From contig NZ_FMHT01000003.1 of the NCBI RefSeq assembly GCF_900091585.1, positions 3,897,501 to 3,961,500 on the forward strand: DNA of 64,000 bases. Reading direction: 5' to 3'. Below, piece after piece: positions 38,411-47,604 of the stretch; the stretch's first letter is position 1, and each line of letters opens with the position of its first letter. Source of the DNA: Micromonospora nigra. Its GTDB lineage: Bacteria; Actinomycetota; Actinomycetes; Mycobacteriales; Micromonosporaceae. Position numbers and translations under genes: made by a program. Under the pieces are notes generated by a model. It was not told the DNA's origin. It saw only the letters and a program-made list of their open reading frames with translations, and did no database searches.

Positions 38411-40252
38411 TCAGGGGCGCAGCGCCAGGTATCCCCGCTCGGCCGCCTCCTGGAGCTGCCACTGGTCGCGGTACCAGCCAGGGGTGGCGACCAGGTCGGC
38501 GTGCCGGCCCCGCTGCACGATCCGGCCGGCGTCGAGCACCAGGATCTCGTCCAGGTCGGCCAGCCCGCTGAGCCGGTGGCTGATCACCAGCACCGAGTGC
38601 CCGGCCGGCGTGGCTTCCAGCGTCGAGGCGAGCACCGCGTCGGCGGCGGACGGGTCGAGGCCCTCCGTCGGCTCGTCGAGCACCAGCACGGCCGGCGCGG
38701 CGAGCAGGGCCCGGGCCAACGCCAGCCGCTGCCGCTGGCCGCCGGAGAGCTGTCCGCCCTCCTCGCCGACCACGGTGTCCCAGCCGTCCGGCTGCGCCCG
38801 CACCCAGTCCCGCAGCCCGGCCGCCGCGACGGCGGCGTCCTGCGCGTCCTGGTCCGCGCCGGGCCGGCCCAGCAGCAGGTTCTCCCGCACCGTGGTGTGG
38901 AAGACGTGGGCCTCCGCCAGCAGGCCGCCGACCAGGCGGGGCAGTTCGTCCGGCGGGTACGTCGACACGTCCCGGCCGGCCACGGTGATCCGGCCCTCGT
39001 CGGGGAGCACGGCACCGGTCAGCGCGGCGGCGAGGGTGCTCTTGCCGGCGCCGCTGGGGCCCACCACCGCGACCCGCCGCCCGGCGGGCAGGTCCAGGTC
39101 GAAGCCGTCCAGCGCGGGGGCCGCCCCGGGCCGGTAGCGCACCGTGACCCCCGCGAACCGCACCGGCACGCCGCCGGTCGGGGCGGGTGCCGGGCCACCG
39201 TCCCCGCGGCCGGTGGCGACCGCGTCCCGGGCCGCCGGGCCGGTGGGGTCGTCGAGCAGGGCGGCCACCCGGGCCAGGCCGGCACGCAGGCCGGTCCACT
39301 GTCGGGCGGCGCCCACCAACGCCAGGGCGATCTCCACCGCGGCGAGTGTGCCGACCGCGAGGACGCCGACCAGCACGCCGTCGACGCCGGCCCGGAGGGC
39401 GGCGAACACCACCGCCCCGGCGGTCAGCCCGGCCACCAGCACTCCGGCCGCGTCGACGGCGAATCCGGTGGCCGCGAGCCGGCGTTCCAGCCGGGCGAGC
39501 CGCCGGGCGCGGTCCCCGGCGGCGCGCAGGGCGTCACCCGTGGCCCCGAAAGCGGCCAGTTCGGCGGCGCCGTGGGTGAGGTCGACGGCGTCGGCGGCAA
39601 GCGCTCCGCGCAGCGGAGCCACCTCGTCGGCGGCCCGCCGGGTCAGGGCGGTGGCCAGCGCGGGCAACGCCACCCCGGCCAGCAGCAGGCCGAGGGCCAG
39701 CATCCCGGCGGCCGGCGGCGAGATCAGGGCGGCGAGGCCGACGGCCAGCACGCTGACCAGCGCCGCCGCGGCACCCGGCACCAGCGCCCGCAGCAGCAGG
39801 TCCTGGACCGCCTCCACGTCGGACACCAGCCGACTCAGGGTGTCGCCGGTCCGGGTCGCGCCGCGCCGGGCGGCGAGGGTCGCGAAGACGCGGGCGCGGA
39901 CGTCGGTGACCAGTCGGAGCACCGCGTCGTGGCCGGCGAGACGTTCGGTGTAGCGCAGCACGCCCCGGCTGATCGCCAGGGCCCGTACGGCCACGATCGC
40001 CACCGTCAGCCGGTCCAGCGGGGGCCGCTCGGCGGCGCTCATCAGCAGCCAGGTCGCGGTGGCCATCAGGGCCAGGGCGGCGAACTCGGTGGCGGCCGCG
40101 AGCAGCCCCGCGCCGACCAGCCGGTTCAGGTACGGCCGGGCCAGCCGCAGGACCGCCCGCTCCGCGCCGAGCCGCCCGGCGACGTCGGGGAGCGGTCGCT
40201 GGGCGGTGGTGCCCGCCGAGTGGTCTCCGGGACCGGGTCGGCGGGTGCTCAT
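38411..40252 (-). CDS. cydC: heterodimeric ABC exporter subunit CydC
   Basis: A 613-residue ABC exporter half: six-helix membrane domain (to about residue 320), then an ATPase with Walker A GPSGAGKST, signature LSGGQRQRLALARALL and Walker B VLVLDEPTEGLDP. With CydD it exports cysteine or glutathione and is needed for cytochrome bd assembly. Membrane segments such as LLAAATEFAALALMATATWLL fit CydC. ATG at 40252 overlaps the cydD stop (ATGA). The cydAB oxidase genes are not in this window. Confidence 0.88.
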   Translation of the reverse strand: MSTRRPGPGDHSAGTTAQRPLPDVAGRLGAERAVLRLARPYLNRLVGAGLLAAATEFAALALMATATWLLMSAAERPPLDRLTVAIVAVRALAISRGVLRYTERLAGHDAVLRLVTDVRARVFATLAARRGATRTGDTLSRLVSDVEAVQDLLLRALVPGAAAALVSVLAVGLAALISPPAAGMLALGLLLAGVALPALATALTRRAADEVAPLRGALAADAVDLTHGAAELAAFGATGDALRAAGDRARRLARLERRLAATGFAVDAAGVLVAGLTAGAVVFAALRAGVDGVLVGVLAVGTLAAVEIALALVGAARQWTGLRAGLARVAALLDDPTGPAARDAVATGRGDGGPAPAPTGGVPVRFAGVTVRYRPGAAPALDGFDLDLPAGRRVAVVGPSGAGKSTLAAALTGAVLPDEGRITVAGRDVSTYPPDELPRLVGGLLAEAHVFHTTVRENLLLGRPGADQDAQDAAVAAAGLRDWVRAQPDGWDTVVGEEGGQLSGGQRQRLALARALLAAPAVLVLDEPTEGLDPSAADAVLASTLEATPAGHSVLVISHRLSGLADLDEILVLDAGRIVQRGRHADLVATPGWYRDQWQLQEAAERGYLALRP

Positions 40253-41925
40253 CGGGTGGCCTCCCACGCCGGGGCGGGGGTGAGTTCGGTGACCCGACCG
40301 TCGACCACCCGCAGGACCCGGTCGGCGTCGGCCAGCAACGCCGGCCGGTGCGCCACGAGCAGGGCGGTCCGCCCCGCCACGAGCCGCTCGGTCGCGGCCA
40401 GCACCGTCGACTCGGAGGCGCTGTCCAGCCTGGCGGTCGGCTCGTCGAGCAGCACCACCGGGGCGTCCCGCAGGAACGCTCGGGCCAGCGCCACCCGCTG
40501 CCGCTGCCCGCTGGACAGGCCGTGGCCGCGCTCGCCGAGCACCGTCGCCAGCCCGTCGGGCAGCCCGGCGACCACCTCGTCGAGCGCGGCGGCGTGGACG
40601 GCGGCGCTGACGGCGGCCTCCGGGGCGTCCGGTCGGCCAAGCCGGACGTTGTCCACCAGCGAGGCGGCGAACAGGTGGGCCCGCTGTGGCACCCAGGCCA
40701 CCTGCCGGCGCCAGGCGTCGAGGTCCGCGCCGGCCAGGTCGACCCCGCCGACGGTGACCCGGCCGGTGGTCGGCGTCACGAACCCGAGCAGCAGCGCGAG
40801 GAGGGTGCTCTTGCCCGCGCCGCTGGGCCCCACCACGGCGATCCGCTCGCCGGGCCGGACGGTCAGCGTCACGTCCCGCAGCGCCGTCGTACGCTCGTAC
40901 TCGACGGTCACCGACTCGAACCGGATCTCGCCGCGGCCGTCGGGGACGGCCGCGGCGTCGCCGGTGCGGGCGGGCGGTGCGCCGGCGGTGAGGGTCAGCG
41001 CCTCGTCCAGCGCGGTCAGCCCCTCCATGCTGGCGTGGAACCGGCTGCCGGCGGCACGCAACGGCAGGTACGCCTCCGGGGTCAGCAGCAGCACCAGCAG
41101 CGCGGTCTGGAGCGTCAGGCCGCCGCCGAGCAGCCGCACCCCGACGGGCACCGCGACCAGCGCCACCGACAGGGTGGCCACGAGTTCCAGCACCAGGGCG
41201 GACAGGAAGGCGATCCGCAGGGTCTTCATGGTCGCCGTGCGGTGCCCGTCGGCCATCCGGCGGACGGCCCCGATCTGTGCCCGGGCCCGACCGAAGGCGC
41301 GCAGCGTCGGCAGGCCCGCCACCATGTCGAGGAAGTGCCCGCCGAGCAGCGACAACCGCCGCCACTGCCGCTCGGTGGCGGCCTGGGCCTGCCAGCCGAG
41401 CAGTGCCCCGAAGATCGGGATCAGCGGCAGGGTGAGGGCGATGACGACCGCCGAACTCCAGTCGGCCACGAACACCCGGGCCAGCACGGCCACGGGAACC
41501 GTGACGCTGAGCACGAGTTGGGGCAGGTAGCCGGTGAAGTAGGCGTCCAGGGCGTCCAGTCCCCGCCCGGCCAGGGTGGCCAGTTGCCCGGCGCGCTGGC
41601 CGGCGACCCAGCCGGGGCCGTGCCGGCCGACCGCGCCGAGCAGGTCGACCCGCAACGCCGCCTTGACCGTGGCGGCGACCCGTGCGGACACCACGCCCTG
41701 CGCCCAGGTCAGCAACGCCCGGGCGGCGACGGCGGCGACGAAGCCGGCCAGCGCGGGCCGGTCCAGTCGGCCGGTGAAGGCCGTGGCCAGCAGCGCGGCC
41801 AGCGCGGTGGCCTGGGCCAGGATCAGCCCGGCCGCGAGTACGCCGAACAGCGCGAGCACGCCGAGGTCGCGCCGGGCCGCGGGGACCCGGCGCACCAGAC
41901 GCGGGTCGAAGGGGCGGCGGCTCAC
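40249..41925 (-). CDS. cydD: heterodimeric ABC exporter subunit CydD
   Basis: A partner of CydC, about 558 residues: membrane domain beginning DLGVLALFGVLAAGLILAQA, ATPase with Walker A GPSGAGKST, signature LSSGQRQRVALARAFL and Walker B VVLLDEPTARLD. The start is uncertain: GTG at 41925 gives MSRRPFDPRL, the most family-like N-terminus, while GTG codons at 41976 and 42012 would add 17-29 residues without similarity. None has a strong ribosome-binding site. It is the first gene of the cydDC pair, 109 bases after the M56 peptidase gene end. Confidence 0.87.
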   Translation of the reverse strand: MSRRPFDPRLVRRVPAARRDLGVLALFGVLAAGLILAQATALAALLATAFTGRLDRPALAGFVAAVAARALLTWAQGVVSARVAATVKAALRVDLLGAVGRHGPGWVAGQRAGQLATLAGRGLDALDAYFTGYLPQLVLSVTVPVAVLARVFVADWSSAVVIALTLPLIPIFGALLGWQAQAATERQWRRLSLLGGHFLDMVAGLPTLRAFGRARAQIGAVRRMADGHRTATMKTLRIAFLSALVLELVATLSVALVAVPVGVRLLGGGLTLQTALLVLLLTPEAYLPLRAAGSRFHASMEGLTALDEALTLTAGAPPARTGDAAAVPDGRGEIRFESVTVEYERTTALRDVTLTVRPGERIAVVGPSGAGKSTLLALLLGFVTPTTGRVTVGGVDLAGADLDAWRRQVAWVPQRAHLFAASLVDNVRLGRPDAPEAAVSAAVHAAALDEVVAGLPDGLATVLGERGHGLSSGQRQRVALARAFLRDAPVVLLDEPTARLDSASESTVLAATERLVAGRTALLVAHRPALLADADRVLRVVDGRVTELTPAPAWEATR

Positions 41926-42121
41926 CGGTACACCGGTGCCCTGCCCACGGTCCGTTCCCGGAGAATCCGCCAGCACATCGCCTGGAAGCCTAGTAGGGCC
42001 GGAACGCGGCACACCGTCAGCCGACCCGTCCGGTGCCCGGAACTCCCGCCGACGAGGTGCGGCATGCGGCGGCGTCCCGTGCCCCGGGCCCCCTCGACCT
42101 CCTGCCGCCCGTCCCGCACGG

Positions 42122-43027
42122 TCAGCTCAGGAAGAGGGAGATCGGCAGGGCCACCAGGGCCGTCGCCACGGTCAGGGCGGCGGCCCCGAGCAGCCGGGGC
42201 GGCCGGTCGGCGACCAGCAGCCGCTGCACGCGCACGTCGAGGTCCCGGTCGCCCATGCCGAGGGCCCCGGCGGGGGTGACGTGGGTGCCGGCGGCGGCGA
42301 ACCGCCGCAGCGCACCGGCCAGGGGCGCGTCGGCGTGCGTCTGTCGGGCCTTGTCGTCGGCCCGCATCTCGACCAGCAGGGCGACCCGCTCGTGGGCCTG
42401 GCGCACCCACCGGAACCAGGGCAGGGCCCGGCACAGGGCGGTGAACGGCAGCAACACCAGGTCGTGTCGCTCCCGGGCGTGGGCCCGCTCGTGGGCGAGC
42501 ACCGCCGCCAGTTCGGCCCGGTCGAGGAGGCTGAGCGCCCCGGCACTGACCACCACGCGGGGCTTGACCCCCGGCAGGCAGTACGCCGCCGCGCTGGGAT
42601 GGTCCAGCACCAGCGCCCCCGGCACGGTGGGGTCGCGTCGGGCGACCAGGGCGAGCAGGTCCCGGTGGCGGCGCTGGACGCGGACCGTGCCGTGGATGCT
42701 GCGTACCGTCGTGGTGAGCAGGACCACGCCGATGCCGAAGCCGACCCCGACCAGGCCGAGTTGTGCGGCGCCCACGCCGACCGGCAGCGTCCCGTGGGCC
42801 AGGTCGTCGGCCAGCGCCAGCAGGGCGCTGCCGGTGGCGCGGTCGTACGTGGTCAGGCCGAGCGCCATCGGCAGGCCCATCGCGGACAGCCCGACGGCCA
42901 ACCCGACCGCCTGCCAGCAGAGGATCGCCACCCGCGGGCTGCGCCACGGCCAGGTGGAACGCGACAGGACCTGCGCGGTCAGCCAGCAGGCCAGCATCGA
43001 GGCGGCGAAGTGAGCGGCGTATGCCAC
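42122..43027 (-). CDS. M56 family (BlaR1-like) membrane metallopeptidase
   Basis: A 301-residue protein with hydrophobic N-terminal segments (around residues 5-20, 35-55 and 85-105), the zinc motif HERAH within VLAHERAHARERHD, and a final hydrophobic segment TVATALVALPISLFL. M56 peptidases of this short type lack a penicillin-binding sensor domain. They pair with BlaI regulators, which they inactivate by cleavage. The BlaI gene lies directly upstream with a 10-base gap, so they form one unit. Confidence 0.88.
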   Translation of the reverse strand: MAYAAHFAASMLACWLTAQVLSRSTWPWRSPRVAILCWQAVGLAVGLSAMGLPMALGLTTYDRATGSALLALADDLAHGTLPVGVGAAQLGLVGVGFGIGVVLLTTTVRSIHGTVRVQRRHRDLLALVARRDPTVPGALVLDHPSAAAYCLPGVKPRVVVSAGALSLLDRAELAAVLAHERAHARERHDLVLLPFTALCRALPWFRWVRQAHERVALLVEMRADDKARQTHADAPLAGALRRFAAAGTHVTPAGALGMGDRDLDVRVQRLLVADRPPRLLGAAALTVATALVALPISLFLS

Positions 43028-43037
43028 GGTGGGCTCC

Positions 43038-43487
43038 CTACCGTTCCACGGCCTCGTCGGCCCGCCGGCCCGGCTCGGGCACGGGCGCGTCGACCCGGTC
43101 GGTCAGCTGTTCCCCGCCGGTCAACCCGGCCTCCGCGCCCAGGGCGGCGCGCAGCACCTCCGCCTCGGTGCCGGTGACGGATCGGGCGAAGCGCACCAGC
43201 GCCGCGTCCCGGCTGCCCCCCAGGTCGAGGGCGTCGAGCATGAGCTGGGCGATGTGCGCCTCGCGGCTGGCGGCGGCGCGGTAACGCCACGCCCGGCCCT
43301 CCCGCTGCCGTCGCACCATGCCCTTGCCGGCGAGGCGGTCCAGCACCGTCATGACCGTGGTGTAAGCCAGTTCCCGCCCCCGCAGGGCGTCGGCGACCTC
43401 GCGCACGGTCACCCCGTCGGACGTGGCGGGGACCGCGTCCCACAACACGTCCATCACCGCACGTTCGAGATCGCCCAGCCGAGTCAC
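43038..43487 (-). CDS. BlaI/MecI/CopY family transcriptional repressor
   Basis: A 149-residue winged-helix repressor: LGDLERAVMDVLWD at the N-terminus, then TVREVADALRGRELAYTTVMTVLDRLAGKGMV, the BlaI/MecI DNA-binding region. Family repressors are cleaved by an M56 protease, here the next gene. It starts with GTG at 43487. An inverted repeat immediately upstream is a plausible autoregulatory operator. In mycobacteria BlaI also controls respiratory genes, which may be relevant since cydDC is directly downstream (inference). Confidence 0.92.
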   Translation of the reverse strand: MTRLGDLERAVMDVLWDAVPATSDGVTVREVADALRGRELAYTTVMTVLDRLAGKGMVRRQREGRAWRYRAAASREAHIAQLMLDALDLGGSRDAALVRFARSVTGTEAEVLRAALGAEAGLTGGEQLTDRVDAPVPEPGRRADEAVER

Positions 43488-43494
43488 GCCGCCA

Positions 43495-43515
43495 ATCCTA
43501 CCCCCCGTAGTAGAT
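43495..43515. promoter_or_regulatory. candidate BlaI operator
   Basis: CTAC (43498-43501) and GTAG (43507-43510) flank a C tract, and a second TAG follows at once, reading CTACTAC on the minus strand. Known actinobacterial BlaI sites contain TACTAC/GTAGTA arms. It sits 8-28 bases upstream of the blaI start. Confidence 0.5.
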
Positions 43516-43538
43516 CTCGGCCGAGGTCGGGACGGGCC

Positions 43539-44363
43539 TCAGCCGCCCTTCGGGTGCCAGACCGTCTTCGTCTCCAGCAGCGCCGTCATCCGGGTCAGCC
43601 CCGGGTCGGCGTACCAGTCGTGGTCCGCCGCCACCGGCCGGAGCACCCGCTTGAGGTTCTCCGCCGCCCTGACCTCCAGGTCGGCCGCCAACTCCGGATC
43701 GCCGACCCCGGTGAGGTCGATCGCGTTGACGTCCATGTGCGCGGCCAACGTCGGCACGGTCTCCGGCAGGCGGCCGGTGAGGATGTTGACCACGCCGCCG
43801 GGCAGGTCCGAGGTGGCCAGCACCTCGGCCAGCGTCACCGCCGCGAGGGGCCGCTCCGGGGAGGCCGCCACCACCACCGTGTTGCCGGAGACGATCGCCG
43901 GGGCGATCACGCTGACCAGGCCGAGCAGCGCCGGGGACTCCGGGGCCACCACGGCCACCACGCCGGTCGGCTCCGGCGCGGACAGGTTGAAGTAGGGCCC
44001 GGCGACCGGGTTGGCGCCGCCGTACACCTGGGCGAGCTTGTCGGCCCAGCCGGCGTACCAGACCCAGCGGTCGACCGCCGCGTCCACCTCGTCGCCGGTG
44101 ACGCCCAGGGCGACGAACTGTTCGCGCCGCCCCTCCAGCATCTCGGCGGCCCGGTAGAGGATCTGCCCCCGGTTGTACGCGGTCGCCCCGGCCCAGCCCC
44201 TGACGGCGGCGCGGGCGGCGACGACGGCGTCCCGCGCGTCCTTGCGGGAGGCCAGGGAGACATTCGTGTCCTGCACGAGATACGACCGTCCCGATTCGCT
44301 GCGCGGGAACTTCCCGCCGATGAAGAGCTTGTACGTCTTGCGTACCGCGACCCGCTCAGACAT
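43539..44363 (-). CDS. aldehyde dehydrogenase-like protein lacking the catalytic cysteine
   Basis: A 274-residue protein that covers only the N-terminal cofactor-binding part of an aldehyde dehydrogenase: AVRKTYKLFIGGKF, then WVWYAGWADKLAQVYGG, GVVAVVAPESPALLGLVSVI and DLPGGVVNILTG. It ends shortly after the region equivalent to the ELGGK catalytic Glu, which is not present, and has no Cys-containing catalytic motif. It is therefore not expected to oxidise aldehydes and may be a partner or structural subunit of the full-length enzyme. Its ATG at 44363 lies inside the end of that gene (8-base overlap). Confidence 0.82.
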   Translation of the reverse strand: MSERVAVRKTYKLFIGGKFPRSESGRSYLVQDTNVSLASRKDARDAVVAARAAVRGWAGATAYNRGQILYRAAEMLEGRREQFVALGVTGDEVDAAVDRWVWYAGWADKLAQVYGGANPVAGPYFNLSAPEPTGVVAVVAPESPALLGLVSVIAPAIVSGNTVVVAASPERPLAAVTLAEVLATSDLPGGVVNILTGRLPETVPTLAAHMDVNAIDLTGVGDPELAADLEVRAAENLKRVLRPVAADHDWYADPGLTRMTALLETKTVWHPKGG

Positions 44364-45813
44364 CGAGGTATGCCTCCAGCCCGTGCCGGCCGCCCTCGCG
44401 ACCGTAGCCCGACTCCTTGTAACCACCGAACGGCGAGGTGGGGTCGAACTTGTTGAACGTGTTGGCCCAGACCACCCCGGCGCGCAGCCTGTCGGCCAGC
44501 CAGAGGATCCGCGAGCCCTTGTCGGTCCAGATCCCGGCCGACAGCCCGTACGGCGTGTTGTTGGCCTTCTCGACGGCCTCGGCCGGGGTGCGGAAGGTGA
44601 GCACGGACAGCACCGGACCGAAGATCTCCTCGCGGGCGATCCGGTGTGCCTGGGTGACCCCGGTGAAGATCGTCGGCGCGAACCAGAAACCCCGGTCGGG
44701 CAGCTCGCACGGCGGCGACCAGCGCTGCGCGCCCTCGGCGGCGCCCGCCTCGGACAGCTCCCGGATGCGGGCGAGCTGGGCGGCCGAGTTGATCGCCCCG
44801 ATGTCGGTGTTCTTGTCCAGCGGGTCGCCGACGCGCAGCCGGGCCATCCGCCGCTTGAGCGACTCCAGCACCTGCTCGGCGACGTTCTCCTGGAGGAGCA
44901 GCCGGCTGCCGGCGCAGCAGACGTGCCCCTGGTTGAAGAAGATGCCGTTGACGATGCCCTCGACGGCCTGGTCGACGGGGGCGTCGTCGAAGACGATGTT
45001 GGCGGCCTTGCCGCCCAGTTCCAGGGTGAGCTTCTTGCGGGTGCCGGCGACCGAGCGGGCGATGGCCCGGCCGACCTCGGTGGAGCCGGTGAAGGCGACC
45101 TTGTCGACGTCCGCGTGCTCGACCAGGGCACGGCCGGTGTCGCCGGCACCCGTGACGATGTTCACCACGCCGGCCGGCAGGTCGGCCTGCTGGCAGATCT
45201 CCGCGAACAGCAGCGCGGTCAGCGGGGTGGTCTCGGCGGGCTTGAGCACCACCGTGTTGCCGGCCGCGAGCGCCGGGGCGACCTTCCAGGCCAGCATGAG
45301 CAGCGGGAAGTTCCACGGAATGACCTGCGCGGCCACGCCGAGTGGCTGCGGGTCCGCGCCGCCGTGCCGGCTCGTCGGCCGCCGGCCGAACCCGGCGTAC
45401 GCCAGCTTGTCGGCCCAACCCGCGTAGTAGAAGAAGTGCGCGGCGACCAGCGGCAGGTCGACGTCGCGCGACTCCCTGATCGGCTTGCCGTTGTCCAGCG
45501 ACTCCAGCACCGCCAGTTCGCGGGAGCGCTCCTGGATGATCCGGGCGATCCGGAACAGGTACTTGGCCCGGTCCCGGCCCGGCATCGGTCCCCAGACCTG
45601 CTCGTACGCCGCTCGGGCGGCGCGGACCGCGCGGTCCACGTCCTGCCCGCCGGCCTCGGCGACCTCGGCGAGGACCTCCTCGGAGGCGGGGTTGACCGAC
45701 TTGAAGCTGCCGCCGTCGGTGGGGTCGACGAACTCGCCGTCGACGAAGAGCCCGTACGAGGGCCTGAGGTCAACCACCGCGCGTGACTCGGGGGCGGGTG
45801 CGTATTCGAACAT
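44356..45813 (-). CDS. NAD(P)-dependent aldehyde dehydrogenase
   Basis: A full-length 485-residue aldehyde dehydrogenase. Cofactor region PWNFPLLMLAWKVAPALAAG, FTGSTEVGRAIA, catalytic Glu in LELGGKAANIVF and catalytic Cys in NQGHVCCAGSR, with the C-terminal EEIFGPVLSVLTF. It starts 5 bases after deoC ends on the same strand and overlaps the truncated paralogue downstream. The context suggests oxidation of acetaldehyde released by DeoC, completing deoxyribose breakdown; the substrate is inferred from position only. Confidence 0.92.
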   Translation of the reverse strand: MFEYAPAPESRAVVDLRPSYGLFVDGEFVDPTDGGSFKSVNPASEEVLAEVAEAGGQDVDRAVRAARAAYEQVWGPMPGRDRAKYLFRIARIIQERSRELAVLESLDNGKPIRESRDVDLPLVAAHFFYYAGWADKLAYAGFGRRPTSRHGGADPQPLGVAAQVIPWNFPLLMLAWKVAPALAAGNTVVLKPAETTPLTALLFAEICQQADLPAGVVNIVTGAGDTGRALVEHADVDKVAFTGSTEVGRAIARSVAGTRKKLTLELGGKAANIVFDDAPVDQAVEGIVNGIFFNQGHVCCAGSRLLLQENVAEQVLESLKRRMARLRVGDPLDKNTDIGAINSAAQLARIRELSEAGAAEGAQRWSPPCELPDRGFWFAPTIFTGVTQAHRIAREEIFGPVLSVLTFRTPAEAVEKANNTPYGLSAGIWTDKGSRILWLADRLRAGVVWANTFNKFDPTSPFGGYKESGYGREGGRHGLEAYLDV

Positions 45814-45818
45814 CGCGG

Positions 45819-46778
45819 TCAGTCCAGGGTGAAGTAGTCGGGGCCGGCGTAGACGCCGGTCGTCAGCTTGGTGCGCTGCATCAGCAGGTCGTTGAGCAGG
45901 CTGGACGCGCCGAACCGGAACCAGTCCGGGTCGAGCCAGTCCGGGCCGACGGTCTCGTTGACCATGACCAGGTACCTGATCGCGTCCTTGGTGGTCTTGA
46001 TGCCGCCGGCCGGCTTCACGCCGACCTGCCGGCCGGTGGCGGCGCGGAAGTCGCGGACCGCCTCCAGCATCACCAGCGTCACCGGGAGGGTCGCCGCGAC
46101 GGGCACCTTGCCGGTGGAGGTCTTGATGAAGTCACCTCCGGCCAGCATGGCCAGCCAGGAGGCGCGCCGCACGTTGTCGTAGGTGGCCAGCTCGCCGGTC
46201 TCCAGGATGACCTTGAGGTGCGCCGCCCCGCAGGCCTGCTTGACCGCGACGATCTCGTCGTGGACCTCGGTGTAGCGGCCGGCCAGGAACGCGCCCCGGT
46301 TGATCACCATGTCGATCTCGTCGGCACCCGCCTCGACGGCCGCCCGGGTGTCGGCGAGCTTGATCTCCAGCGGCGCCTGCCCGGACGGGAACGCCGTCGC
46401 CACGCTGGCCAGGTGCACGCCCGAGCCCCGCAGCACCTCGGCCACGTGCGGGACCATCGCCGGGTAGACGCAGACCGCCCCGACGTGCGGGCAGGACGGG
46501 TCGGCCGGGTCGGGGCGCAGGGCCTTCGCGGCGAGCGCCCGCACCTTGCCCGGGGTGTCGGCGCCTTCGAGGGTGGTCAGGTCGACCATCCGGGTGGCCA
46601 GGTCGATCGCCTGGGCCTTGGCGGTGGTCTTGATGGAGCGGGTGCCGAGCTGTGCCGCCCGCTGCTCCGCGCCGACCTGGTCCACGCCGGGCAGGCCGTG
46701 CAGGAAGGTCCGCAGAGCGGTCTCGGATCGTCCCAGCTCGGAGAGGTCCGACCGGGCCGACGTCGCTGTCGCCGTCAT
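45819..46778 (-). CDS. deoC: deoxyribose-phosphate aldolase
   Basis: Cleaves 2-deoxyribose-5-phosphate into glyceraldehyde-3-phosphate and acetaldehyde. A 319-residue class I aldolase with the Schiff-base region GGDFIKTSTGK and the second active-site lysine in GVKPAGGIK. ATG at 46778 gives MTATATSARS; a longer frame from 46796 adds six residues. It heads a deoC-ALDH-ALDH-like operon and is divergent from upp. It links with deoA, cdd and add some 18-28 kb away into one catabolic route. Confidence 0.93.
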   Translation of the reverse strand: MTATATSARSDLSELGRSETALRTFLHGLPGVDQVGAEQRAAQLGTRSIKTTAKAQAIDLATRMVDLTTLEGADTPGKVRALAAKALRPDPADPSCPHVGAVCVYPAMVPHVAEVLRGSGVHLASVATAFPSGQAPLEIKLADTRAAVEAGADEIDMVINRGAFLAGRYTEVHDEIVAVKQACGAAHLKVILETGELATYDNVRRASWLAMLAGGDFIKTSTGKVPVAATLPVTLVMLEAVRDFRAATGRQVGVKPAGGIKTTKDAIRYLVMVNETVGPDWLDPDWFRFGASSLLNDLLMQRTKLTTGVYAGPDYFTLD

Positions 46779-46910
46779 GCCCCGAAGTCTACGCACGCCC
46801 GAGTGGAGTGATCTTGGTCACGGGGGAGTGCCCGTCGTCGTACGTGAGCGTCGTCGCTGCCGGGCCGCACCCACCGTGCCGACCCCCGCGGACCGGTAGG
46901 TTGACCAGTC

Positions 46911-47543
46911 GTGGACGTACTCGTCATTGACCACCCGCTCGCCCAGTCGCGGCTGACCGCCATGCGGGACGCCCGGACCGATTCCGCCGCGTTCCGGGCG
47001 GCGCTGCACGAACTCACCACCATGCTGGTGTACGAGGCCGCGCGCTCCTTCCCGATCGAGACGTACCCGGTGCAGACCCCCGTCACCGGCACCGAGGGCA
47101 CCCGGCTGGCGAACCCTCCGCTGCTGGTGCCGGTGCTGCGGGCCGGGCTCGGGATGGCCGACGCCGCGCTGGGGCTGCTGCCCGAGTCCTCGATGGGCTT
47201 CGTCGGGCTGGCCCGCGACGAGGAGACGTTCGAGCCGCGCGCCTACATGGAGTCGCTGCCCCGGGACCTGTCGGGCCTGCCGGTGCTGGTGCTGGATCCG
47301 ATGCTCGCCACGGGCGGCTCCCTGGAGCACTGCTGCCGGCTGCTCGCCGACCGTGGGTGCACCGACATCACCGTGCTCTGCGTGCTCGCCGCTCCCGTGG
47401 GCATCGAACGGCTGGACCGCTCGGGTCTGCCGCTGCGCCTGGTCACCGCCTCGATCGACGAGGGCCTCAACGACCGGATGTTCATCGTGCCGGGTCTCGG
47501 CGACGCGGGGGACCGTCAGTTCGGCGGCATGCCCCGTTTCTGA
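46911..47543 (+). CDS. upp: uracil phosphoribosyltransferase
   Basis: Makes UMP from uracil and PRPP. A 210-residue protein of standard length with the PRPP-binding loop [11 protein letters not shown] and the uracil-binding C-terminal segment [13 protein letters not shown]. The GTG start at 46911 gives [15 protein letters not shown], the usual family N-terminus. It is divergent from deoC across 132 bases, which must hold both promoters. Confidence 0.95.
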   Translation: MDVLVIDHPLAQSRLTAMRDARTDSAAFRAALHELTTMLVYEAARSFPIETYPVQTPVTGTEGTRLANPPLLVPVLRAGLGMADAALGLLPESSMGFVGLARDEETFEPRAYMESLPRDLSGLPVLVLDPMLATGGSLEHCCRLLADRGCTDITVLCVLAAPVGIERLDRSGLPLRLVTASIDEGLNDRMFIVPGLGDAGDRQFGGMPRF

Positions 47544-47604
47544 ACCGGGATCGGTTCGGCGGGTCGGTGTCCGGGCGGGCGCGCAGGCGCTAGCGTTCCG
47601 GGCC

